IMG/VR virus record: IMGVR_UViG_3300025098_002309
Span: 1 to 32,306 of that record
From: a virus
Direction: 5' to 3' (one strand)
DNA: 32,306 bases
A model generated the notes under the pieces. The model worked only from the letters and a program-made list of their open reading frames with translations, made no database searches and was not told the origin of the DNA. This document shows, piece by piece, positions 13,905 to 20,580 of the stretch. The first letter of the stretch is position 1, and the number at the start of each line of letters is the position of its first letter. Made by a program: the position numbers and the translations under genes.

Positions 13905-15122
13905 TTACCTCAATCCACCTATGTGAATCTTTTTACTTGTAGGGTTTTCTATTCTATTCCAATTGCAGATAGCTAAAGACATTACACAATCATCATGCGC
14001 TCCACTCATTGCTTCGTAAGATACCTTACCGCTTGGTAGATACTTGTACTGAAACATTTGTAGTTCTTTGTATAAGTGTTGGAATAAATTAGGAGAAGGT
14101 AGCTCTAATACAGAATCTTGTATATCAGATATCAATCTTCTTATTATATTTTCTTTAGATGTGTTAGTAGTAATGAAAGGTTTTACATTTCTATATTTCT
14201 TTCTTATCATCTCATATACAACATCTCCCATAGAGTTAGCTTCTATAAGTAATTCTGTTTTGTATTGATTGCATAGATAGACCACCTTATCAACGATTTG
14301 CGTGTATTCTAAGCCTCTTTCTCGCCAGATATGTAATGTTCTACCATTCCTATCTAAAATCGTTAATACAGAATAATCTTGTTTTGTTCCAATATCTAAA
14401 CCACCATAGGTTCTATCTCTTGTAGATATCCAATCATCTAAAATACAAACGCCATCTATGTTAGAGAATACCTCACCATCACCACTCTGCCATTTAGCTT
14501 CAAACTCTTGTTCGTATATAGAAGGTGGAAGAGATTGCTTTTGTTCTTCTAAAAATTGTTCTGATACAAATGGTGATATAGAAGAAGGGGCTGTATAAGA
14601 ATTGTAGTTAGGTTCTTCTCCTCTTTGGAAGTATTGATAAAACCAATTCTTTGATTTAGGTGTACCTGCTATCAAACATTTCTTTCCTTTAGCAGTTAAA
14701 GTAGGTAAGATAGCTTTGTTAAAGGCATCATCACTAATATCTTGTGCTTCATCTAAGAAAGCATAATCAATACTTAATCCTCGTATAGTTTCAGGCTTCT
14801 CTGCTGAACGAAAGTATATTCTTGTACCATTTACCAAAGATATAATCTTCTCACTCTTATTTGCTTCTTTTACTATTGGTGTAAATTCAATGGCATCTAT
14901 TATCTGAGATAGAACCTTTACACCCATTGAGTAAAAAGGAGATACCCACAATAAGGTAGTACGAGGCTTATTAATACCATAATATAGTAGCATATTAATA
15001 AGAAGTAAAGTTTTACCAATCTGGCGCCCACATACCATAGTGTAGAACATATCATCTTTAGTAAGGATATCATCTATTATTTGTTTTTGAAATTCATAAG
15101 GTTTAAATCCTTTATACTTCAT
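13905..15122 (-). CDS. terL: Terminase large subunit
   Basis: The 405-residue protein has both terminase activities. The ATPase shows a Walker A-like loop in MVCGRQIGKT (about residues 29-38) and Walker B with catalytic acid in YAFLDEAQD (about 121-129), followed by a coupling-type motif (LIAGTPKSKNWF). The nuclease domain shows an acidic pair in GGLDIGTKQDYSV (about 241-253) and a late acidic site in GAHDDCVMSLAI (about 377-388). It packages DNA into proheads and cuts concatemers. At 405 aa it is at the short end for TerL. Its start overlaps the methyltransferase gene by 11 bases, and it lies downstream of the small subunit, separated only by that methyltransferase. Confidence 0.95.
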   Translation of the reverse strand: MKYKGFKPYEFQKQIIDDILTKDDMFYTMVCGRQIGKTLLLINMLLYYGINKPRTTLLWVSPFYSMGVKVLSQIIDAIEFTPIVKEANKSEKIISLVNGTRIYFRSAEKPETIRGLSIDYAFLDEAQDISDDAFNKAILPTLTAKGKKCLIAGTPKSKNWFYQYFQRGEEPNYNSYTAPSSISPFVSEQFLEEQKQSLPPSIYEQEFEAKWQSGDGEVFSNIDGVCILDDWISTRDRTYGGLDIGTKQDYSVLTILDRNGRTLHIWRERGLEYTQIVDKVVYLCNQYKTELLIEANSMGDVVYEMIRKKYRNVKPFITTNTSKENIIRRLISDIQDSVLELPSPNLFQHLYKELQMFQYKYLPSGKVSYEAMSGAHDDCVMSLAICNWNRIENPTSKKIHIGGLR

Positions 15123-15945
15123 ACCATTTTAACTTACTCTCTACTTCTTTGATTATATCTAAACTAGCATTATAGTATTCTGTATTTATTTCACTACCAA
15201 TATAATCTCTACCCATTTCTATTGCAACTTTACTTGTTGTTCCACTACCACTAAATGGGTCATAAACCAAATCACCTTTCTTACTCCAACTCTGTATATG
15301 TCTTTTAACCATTTCTTCTGGCATTATTGCTGGGTGGTTCTCTATTCTTTTTCTATCACCTCTTTTAAAATGATTAGATATTTTCCATACATTATCATCT
15401 ATACCCCATTCTTTAATCTTAATTTCTCTTTGTTGCATTACCAATTCACCATTGTGGTTTCTTTCTCTTCTTCTTTTTCTAGTATCACCACCGGTTTTGT
15501 TTTTCCTTAAGACTGGGTCAAAGTGTTTTGGTTTTCCTTTTGAGAAGATAAACATATTTTCCCATACATTTCTATAACGATAAGGAGAAGGAAAGGGAGT
15601 TCCTGTCTTATACCATATCAAATGGTCATGCATGAATAACCCACATTCTTCCATAAAGTAAAGTGCTTGTCTCATACTATTTCCTGTCCTTGAACCTTTT
15701 ATTGTTTGGTCTTGAACATTCCACATAATAACTCCACCTTCTTTTATAGTTCTTGTAAGTTCTTTTGCTATATTCTCAAAATCAAAAGAATAGCCTGTAT
15801 CTTTTAATCTTTGATGATAGTTCTTACCATCACCATATTTTCTCATATTATCATATGGTGGAGATGTTATTACTAAATCAATTGTATTATCTTCTAATCG
15901 TTGCATTGTAGTTAAGCAACTTTCATTGTATATTTTATTACTCAT
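15112..15945 (-). CDS. DNA methyltransferase, N4-cytosine or N6-adenine type (TSPPY)
   Basis: The product is 277 aa. Motif IV, TSPPY (residues 27-31), comes first and the SAM-binding motif I, DPFSGSGTT (about 234-242), near the C-terminus, the order of beta-class amino-methyltransferases (PF01555). SPPY is often found in N4-cytosine enzymes, whereas DPPY favours N6-adenine, so N4mC is somewhat more likely. A basic middle stretch (RKRRRERNHNG) may contact DNA. No restriction endonuclease accompanies it, so it is an orphan that probably protects phage DNA or marks it for packaging. It sits between the small and large terminase genes, two bases from the former and overlapping the latter. Confidence 0.88.
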   Translation of the reverse strand: MSNKIYNESCLTTMQRLEDNTIDLVITSPPYDNMRKYGDGKNYHQRLKDTGYSFDFENIAKELTRTIKEGGVIMWNVQDQTIKGSRTGNSMRQALYFMEECGLFMHDHLIWYKTGTPFPSPYRYRNVWENMFIFSKGKPKHFDPVLRKNKTGGDTRKRRRERNHNGELVMQQREIKIKEWGIDDNVWKISNHFKRGDRKRIENHPAIMPEEMVKRHIQSWSKKGDLVYDPFSGSGTTSKVAIEMGRDYIGSEINTEYYNASLDIIKEVESKLKWYEV

Positions 15946-15947
15946 CT

Positions 15948-16271
15948 TTAGTTAAAATCAAATGTTATACTTCCTGTTGTTTCTTGTTGTATCTGTGTTT
16001 TCTCAATGTATCCTCTATTCTTACCTTTGGTCTTTAAATAAAAGATTTGGCCTGTGATGTTACCATCTTTGATTTGTTTAAACAATTGCGATTCTACAAA
16101 ATCAACTGCTTGTTCTTGTATATCATCACATTCTTTTCTAAACTTATCATCTTCATTCCACCAACGATAATAATGAGCACGAGATATATTAGCTTTCCTA
16201 CACGCTTGTGTAACTACTCCATGTGAATCTTCTAATGCCTTTAGAAGTTTTTGCTTTTTAGTTTGTCTCAT
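15948..16271 (-). CDS. terS: Probable terminase small subunit
   Basis: This 107-residue protein begins with an HTH-type segment (KLLKALEDSHGVVTQACRKA, then NISRAHYYRWWNED, residues 8-41), as in phage small terminase subunits of the homeodomain-like type. It continues with a helical stretch ending in GNITGQIFYLKTKGKNRGY (about 71-89), a pattern common to this group. It should recognise the packaging site and load the large subunit. It has a strong SD (AAGGAG) five bases before its start, overlapping the stop codon of the upstream methyltransferase. Two orphan methyltransferases flank it, so they might affect pac/cos recognition. A plain HTH regulator is the alternative. Confidence 0.75.
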   Translation of the reverse strand: MRQTKKQKLLKALEDSHGVVTQACRKANISRAHYYRWWNEDDKFRKECDDIQEQAVDFVESQLFKQIKDGNITGQIFYLKTKGKNRGYIEKTQIQQETTGSITFDFN

Positions 16272-16276
16272 TTGTA

Positions 16277-16282
16277 CTCCTT
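16277..16282 (-). promoter_or_regulatory. Shine-Dalgarno site of the terminase small subunit
   Basis: AAGGAG lies five bases before the ATG at 16271 and overlaps the TAA stop of the 380-aa methyltransferase gene, giving a stop/SD/start relay. Confidence 0.75.
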
Positions 16283-17423
16283 ATTCGAAAAACTCTCTAT
16301 GTTTATGTTTCCCTTCTTCGTGTTCTATTCTTGTCTTTGCTATCTTCATATACTCTTTCTCTCTTTCTATACCGATAAAATCCATTCCTTCTCTTACAGA
16401 TGCTTTACCAGTTGAACCACTACCCATAAATGGGTCAAGGACTGTTCCTCCTTTGGGTGTTACTAATCTTACCAAGTATGCCATCAAATCAGTTGGTTTG
16501 ACTGTTGGGTGAAAGTTATTTACTTTCTGGTCAAATAAATTATCATCTTTTGTAAATGCAGTTCCTATTGGTCTGTTATTCTTTTGTTCTACTATATCTA
16601 ATCCATCATTCCTATCTTTCTTTGATGCTTTAGGACAGTAGAAGAAACGAGAAGCTGATTCACTCTGTTCATCAAGTATCTTACCTGCTTCTTCATCAAA
16701 GATTATGTTGGCTGGAAATCTACCTACTGAACTCTCCTTTTCTCCTTCCCATTTACTACCTTCCTTATACCAATCCTTTCCTTCGTATTGTAATTTGTTT
16801 ATTTGTATAGTTTCATTTCCTACTCTACACTCATCTATGTTAATACCACCTGTCCCATACTCTAATACATTCTTTGCAACTGTTCCCTTAAAGGGTTTCC
16901 TTGCCATTACTATTGGTTCGTGTGCAGGTTTAAGAGCAGTTCCCCATCCTTCCCAACCTTTACCTTGTTCGGTTCTGGCTTCGTATTTATCTAACTTTTC
17001 ACCATTTGGTCTTGGTTCTCCAGTTGTTGGGTGAAATCTATTACCACTACTGATTGCATGTCCTCTATTACCTGCACCATTTAGTTTATCAATAGAATTA
17101 CCCACATTATGTGATTTAGGAAACCCACTTCCATATACCCACATGATTTGGTCTCTTATCTCAAACCCTGCATCTTCTACTGCTACTGCTTGTCTATGAT
17201 ATGTTCTACTATGTGAAAAGGAAAGGAGATGACCACCTGGTTTAAGAACTCGTAGAACTTCTTTCCATAGTTTAGGATTGTTTGCTATACCACTATCATC
17301 CCAACCTTTACCCATAAAACCAATTTCATATGGTGGGTCTGTAACTACTGAATCTATTGAATTATCTTGTAGTTCTTTTAATTTCTTTATACAATCTCCT
17401 TTTAATAATTTTATATTACTCAT
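16281..17423 (-). CDS. DNA methyltransferase, N6-adenine-like (DPPY)
   Basis: The product is 380 aa. Motif IV DPPY (residues 29-32) is followed by a PGGHLLSFSHSRTYH block. The SAM motif is DPFMGSGSTG (about 342-351), giving the beta-class order. A long central insertion (about 100-300), including FFYCPKASKKDRND, probably carries target recognition. DPPY favours adenine-N6 methylation. This type of single-gene enzyme is common in phages and plasmids and is usually not paired with a nuclease; none is seen here. It is two bases downstream of the 133-aa gene, and its stop overlaps the SD of the terminase small subunit gene, so it belongs to the packaging operon. Confidence 0.88.
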   Translation of the reverse strand: MSNIKLLKGDCIKKLKELQDNSIDSVVTDPPYEIGFMGKGWDDSGIANNPKLWKEVLRVLKPGGHLLSFSHSRTYHRQAVAVEDAGFEIRDQIMWVYGSGFPKSHNVGNSIDKLNGAGNRGHAISSGNRFHPTTGEPRPNGEKLDKYEARTEQGKGWEGWGTALKPAHEPIVMARKPFKGTVAKNVLEYGTGGINIDECRVGNETIQINKLQYEGKDWYKEGSKWEGEKESSVGRFPANIIFDEEAGKILDEQSESASRFFYCPKASKKDRNDGLDIVEQKNNRPIGTAFTKDDNLFDQKVNNFHPTVKPTDLMAYLVRLVTPKGGTVLDPFMGSGSTGKASVREGMDFIGIEREKEYMKIAKTRIEHEEGKHKHREFFE

Positions 17424-17425
17424 TC

Positions 17426-17827
17426 TTATTTCTTTTTAGTTCTTGTTTTTTTCTTTCTTGGTTTTACAGGCACAGATTTAGCTTTTACAAACTTATCCAT
17501 ACCATCTGATAAATCAGTATTAGATTTTTCTTCTAATGGTTTCTTTGCTTCTTCTTTGATTAGAGCTAGATTAGGAAGTAACTTATGAAACCTTTCTGTA
17601 AATCTTATCTCATCTGAGAATGTATAAGATGTTATAAAGTTATCTACCTTCTTTGCTGTATCGTTATCTAAACAAGTACATACACCACTATTCCTACCAT
17701 CGTTCTTAAACATTTGGTATATTTCGTACATATCTAATCTACAATCACCTCTATGCGAAGCTCCTTGACAGTATTCTATAAATGCAAGTATTTTTACTTC
17801 TTGTACATATTCTAATTTCTTTTTCAT
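17426..17827 (-). CDS. Unknown small protein with four Cys and a basic tail (133 aa)
   Basis: No family is recognised. Residues 1-95 are mixed helical with Cys at 20, 29, 50 and 52 (IEYCQGASHRGDC, then GVCTC), spaced as in possible metal-binding proteins. The last 25 residues are strongly basic (KPRKKKTRTKKK), suggesting DNA or RNA contact. It is coupled by a four-base ATGA overlap to the upstream 58-aa gene and lies two bases before the methyltransferase. A role in packaging or transcription control is conceivable, but nothing specific is shown. Confidence 0.65.
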   Translation of the reverse strand: MKKKLEYVQEVKILAFIEYCQGASHRGDCRLDMYEIYQMFKNDGRNSGVCTCLDNDTAKKVDNFITSYTFSDEIRFTERFHKLLPNLALIKEEAKKPLEEKSNTDLSDGMDKFVKAKSVPVKPRKKKTRTKKK

Positions 17828-18000
17828 TTTTTACAAGTTAAGTTATCTAGCCAATCTCTTCTTTCATCGCAACCACATGATTCGTAACCAAACCATTTAA
17901 CTGCTACAATGTATGCGTAGTATTTACCATTGCCAAAGGTTATCCAATCTATAAATTGTTCTAACCAAGTTCCTAATTTTATTTTACAACCCCATTTCAT
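17824..18000 (-). CDS. Small unknown protein with four Cys (58 aa)
   Basis: A 58-codon frame begins at ATG 18000-17998 and ends at TGA 17826-17824. Both ends use four-base ATGA overlaps: its start overlaps the stop of the HNH gene and its stop overlaps the start of the 133-aa gene. The product is rich in Trp, Tyr and Lys and has Cys at 5, 42, 44 and 56, including SCGCDERRDW (41-50). The CxC plus a distant Cys could bind metal. The double ATGA overlap in an otherwise 170-base gap makes it very likely real. No family is recognised. Confidence 0.75.
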   Translation of the reverse strand: MKWGCKIKLGTWLEQFIDWITFGNGKYYAYIVAVKWFGYESCGCDERRDWLDNLTCKK

Positions 18001-18572
18001 ATTACTTTATCTTTATTTTTTCTTAAATCATACATAGTGTATTTATCATCATACGAACCATCAAATCTTCGTGTCAGATACTTACCTGTTTCGAAATCTT
18101 TGTAATGTATAATATCTTTGATTACTCTATATACTCTTTGATATGTTATACCTACTTCATCAGCTACCGCATAATAACTACCTAACTTTTCGTATAATTT
18201 TACAAACTCATCTCTTCTGTTTCTAATAGAAGGTCCAAATTTCTTTTTATTAAACTTATCCATATTCTCTCTTGGAGTTAAAATTTGTAAGTTTTCTATT
18301 CTGTTATTAGTTGTATCAGAATCAATATGGTCTATCTGCTTACCTTCTGGTATATCACCTATAAACGCTTGATAGACTAATCTATGAACATATTGCAATC
18401 TTCCTCTTTTATCACCTTGTGGTGCAAACAATCTTACTTGATAATAACCTTTAGGTGATTGAGTTGCTTTCTGTTGTTTTAATTTTCTTTTCTTTTTGTT
18501 TTTGTATGAATATACATCACCTTCTTTTGTAATTGTGTACATTCCATCGTAGCCAACAATATCTATTTCCAT
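17997..18572 (-). CDS. HNH endonuclease with N-terminal NUMOD4-like domain
   Basis: The 191-residue protein starts with a NUMOD4-like segment (GYDGMYTITKEGDVYSYK, residues 7-24). An HNH_3-type core follows, with VHRLVYQAF (about 62-70), IDHIDSDTTNNRIENLQIL (about 80-98) and TPRENM; the His-Asp and Asn-Asn residues fit the nuclease site. The C-terminal third has an HTH-like stretch (YYAVADEVGITYQRVYRVIK). This is the build of phage homing endonucleases, so it is probably a selfish nuclease. HNH proteins next to terminases can also assist packaging in some phages. No interrupted host gene is visible nearby. It is three bases downstream of the sigma-like gene and coupled to the 58-aa gene. Confidence 0.85.
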   Translation of the reverse strand: MEIDIVGYDGMYTITKEGDVYSYKNKKKRKLKQQKATQSPKGYYQVRLFAPQGDKRGRLQYVHRLVYQAFIGDIPEGKQIDHIDSDTTNNRIENLQILTPRENMDKFNKKKFGPSIRNRRDEFVKLYEKLGSYYAVADEVGITYQRVYRVIKDIIHYKDFETGKYLTRRFDGSYDDKYTMYDLRKNKDKVI

Positions 18573-18575
18573 AAT

Positions 18576-19097
18576 TTACTTTGTTTTATAATCGTTTTTG
18601 TTAAAATTTAATTTTATGTTACTTGTTACATTATTTATTCCTTTAGCAATATGAATACGATTAATTCCATATTCTTTACTCATACTTCTTTGAGATGTAT
18701 TATCAAAATAAAATCTCTGTGAAATAGTTTTCTCATATAAAGGAAGTTTGCCGATGTAGATTTTTATATCATCAACAAGTTTACCAGCATCCAACTTCTT
18801 TTCTTCTACTTCCATTGCTACATCGTAATTATCAATATCTTGAGTTTTACGAGAGGCTTTTCTATACTGAGTATAGAATGGAGATGATTTAGAATTAAAT
18901 TGAATATAGACCATTCTAACGAGGTAATGCTGTACCCTATCATCGTTTAAGACCTTAGTAGTAACATCAGGTCCTTTTTCTAAGAACGCTAAGATACAAT
19001 CTTGCAATAAATCTTCTGTTAGATGGTGATTTCGAGTTACTCCTTTAACTTTTCTTAAAATCTCAGGATAGTTCTCTTGTATATACTTGTTTATCAT
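18576..19097 (-). CDS. Sigma-70-like transcription factor (ECF-size)
   Basis: The product has 173 residues. Region 2-like sequence is seen at TEDLLQDCILAFLEK (about 27-41), followed by YLVRMVYIQFN. A region 4-like HTH appears near the C-terminus: LPLYEKTISQRFYF, then SQRSMSKEYGINRIHIAKGI (about 135-154). The size and build match ECF-like sigma factors common in Bacteroidota phages. It may redirect host polymerase to leftward late promoters. It follows a terminator and two dyads, so it probably heads its own transcription unit and carries a good SD (AAAGG, five bases from the start). Region 2 is divergent; a non-sigma HTH protein is the main alternative. Confidence 0.7.
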   Translation of the reverse strand: MINKYIQENYPEILRKVKGVTRNHHLTEDLLQDCILAFLEKGPDVTTKVLNDDRVQHYLVRMVYIQFNSKSSPFYTQYRKASRKTQDIDNYDVAMEVEEKKLDAGKLVDDIKIYIGKLPLYEKTISQRFYFDNTSQRSMSKEYGINRIHIAKGINNVTSNIKLNFNKNDYKTK

Positions 19098-19102
19098 AAA
19101 TA

Positions 19103-19107
19103 CCTTT
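19103..19107 (-). promoter_or_regulatory. Shine-Dalgarno site of the sigma-like gene
   Basis: AAAGG on the minus strand, five bases before the ATG at 19097. Confidence 0.6.
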
Positions 19108-19120
19108 CATCGTTTAAGTA

Positions 19121-19138
19121 TAAGTATAACAATACTTA
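19121..19138. promoter_or_regulatory. Dyad with TAAGTAT half-sites, candidate operator
   Basis: TAAGTAT-AACA-ATACTTA is a perfect 7-base inverted repeat about 24 bases before the sigma-like start. A direct copy of AAGTATA lies next to it. The same half-site recurs in the dyad at 19212-19227 across the terminator, which suggests a regulator binding site. Confidence 0.4.
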
Positions 19139-19140
19139 CA

Positions 19141-19176
19141 AAAACGAAAAAACCCATTATATTTCTATAACGGGTT
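19141..19176 (-). terminator. Intrinsic terminator between fibre and sigma units
   Basis: On the minus strand an 11-base stem (AACCCGTTATA, loop GAAA, TATAATGGGTT, one mismatch) is followed by a T-rich run TTTTTTCGTTTT. It lies downstream of the 448-aa virion gene stop and upstream of the sigma-like gene, separating two leftward units. Confidence 0.8.
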
Positions 19177-19211
19177 CTTGTGAGTAATAAAATTTGTTGG
19201 CACAAATTGTT

Positions 19212-19227
19212 TATACTAATAAGTATA
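19212..19227. promoter_or_regulatory. Dyad with TATACT half-sites, candidate operator
   Basis: TATACT-AATA-AGTATA is a 6-base inverted repeat just past the stop of the 448-aa gene; its AAGTATA arm matches the dyad at 19121-19138. Confidence 0.3.
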
Positions 19228-19229
19228 GG

Positions 19230-20576
19230 TTAACCTAAAAATACCGTACCATTGTAGACTGGATTAGTACCTGTTGAATCTTTTATTCCATCTCCAATAT
19301 CCCAATCAGCTGGATGGTTAAATGAATAAACATCTATTGCTCCCATAGAGAAAGCGTTATCAGTATCATTATTTCTATCTGTGTTTGACTCTCCTCTATA
19401 CAACCAATAAAGAATATCATCATTAATAACTCCAATAGTTGCAGTTTCATTCGGTGTTTGATTTAAGGATATTTGTGGGAAACCTGTACTAGCTTGTGCA
19501 GCCATTACTCTTTCCCAACCACTATTACCACCTTTTGCAGTAAATCCTCCTAATATAAGAAGGTAGTTAGATTGAAATGATGGATTTAATTTTAAATCAT
19601 ATACATCTGAGTTTAAGTTATTACCTGGAGTATTCTCTTGGAAGTTAGTAGTCCAAGAAGTATTAATACTACCATCTTCATTAAATGCCATTATTCTTTT
19701 GTAATTACTATTACCAGCAAATGTTTCAAACTTACCACCAACTATCCATATTCCTGCTGAGCCTGAAGGAGCCCATGTTACAGCCAATACTGCTCCGTTA
19801 GGAATAGGGTCTGAGTATTGGTTTCCAAATATTGATGAACCGAAATCAAAGTTAGTATCTACTGTTCCATCTTGATTTAGTATTACAAGGTTATTATATT
19901 TGTTGTTAGTATTATTCCAACCAGTACCACTATGAGCTACACCAATCTTACCATTTGGATTTACATGAACATCGAGTATATTTTTGTTTGATATAGCTCC
20001 ACCTGGGTGTGTTGGTCCATCTCCTACTTGTGCTTCAAATGCTATATCAGGATTTAATGTACCTTGTTCGAATCTTGCAATTCCACCAGAGGTTGCATCA
20101 GAACCTGTTATTTGCATATTATACTCACCAAAACAATATACATATTCTTCTTGAGTATCAGTAACCATACCTCTTATATCTCCACCTGATGCTGGATGTA
20201 TGATTGATTGAGAGGTTGCTCCGGTTGCTTTATCTATCAAACGAGTTTCTCTAAATGTAGAAGATCCTGATAAAATTCTATTATCCATCATGATTGTACC
20301 TCTAGCTCCTTGAGAATAACGAACTAGTTGTAATACATAATTCGTATTTGGTGGTGGTTGATTTACTGTGTTATTCCAAGTAGTATCTAAAGAACCACTA
20401 AAATCCATTTTACCAAGACCACTAATTGTTACACTACCTAAATGAGAACCACTTATTTGATATGAACTATCACCACAAACATAAATAGAATCATAAGTTG
20501 GTATGTATGGTGGGGGTGGTTGTTGACCTACACCACCTGCAAAATTTGCTATTGGGTTTAAAACTATTCCTGGCAT
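19230..20576 (-). CDS. Beta-propeller-like virion protein with delta-60-type repeats (448 aa)
   Basis: Repeats of the delta-60 kind are visible: VILNQDGTVDTNFDFG, IMAFNEDGSINTSW, and more diverged GKMDFSGSLDTTW and GIARFEQGTLNPDIAF. They recur at intervals of about 50-90 residues, each after a strand with YNN-LV or KR. Such repeats form beta-propellers, mainly in secreted bacterial proteins. The N-terminus is short and Gly/Pro-rich (GGVGQQPPPPYIPTY), resembling a flexible attachment stalk. There is no signal peptide. It sits four bases downstream of the long fibre gene and before a terminator, so it is most likely the terminal receptor-binding part of that fibre; this is inference. Its start has no SD and may depend on coupling with the fibre gene. 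Confidence 0.65.
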   Translation of the reverse strand: MPGIVLNPIANFAGGVGQQPPPPYIPTYDSIYVCGDSSYQISGSHLGSVTISGLGKMDFSGSLDTTWNNTVNQPPPNTNYVLQLVRYSQGARGTIMMDNRILSGSSTFRETRLIDKATGATSQSIIHPASGGDIRGMVTDTQEEYVYCFGEYNMQITGSDATSGGIARFEQGTLNPDIAFEAQVGDGPTHPGGAISNKNILDVHVNPNGKIGVAHSGTGWNNTNNKYNNLVILNQDGTVDTNFDFGSSIFGNQYSDPIPNGAVLAVTWAPSGSAGIWIVGGKFETFAGNSNYKRIMAFNEDGSINTSWTTNFQENTPGNNLNSDVYDLKLNPSFQSNYLLILGGFTAKGGNSGWERVMAAQASTGFPQISLNQTPNETATIGVINDDILYWLYRGESNTDRNNDTDNAFSMGAIDVYSFNHPADWDIGDGIKDSTGTNPVYNGTVFLG

Positions 20577-20580
20577 AATG

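Noticed and set aside
19100-19110. ATACCTTTCAT shared upstream of the sigma-like gene and of the tape measure gene (31442-31452)
   Set aside because: Only two copies of 11 bases; in the sigma leader it includes the SD, and its position relative to the two starts differs greatly, so chance is likely.
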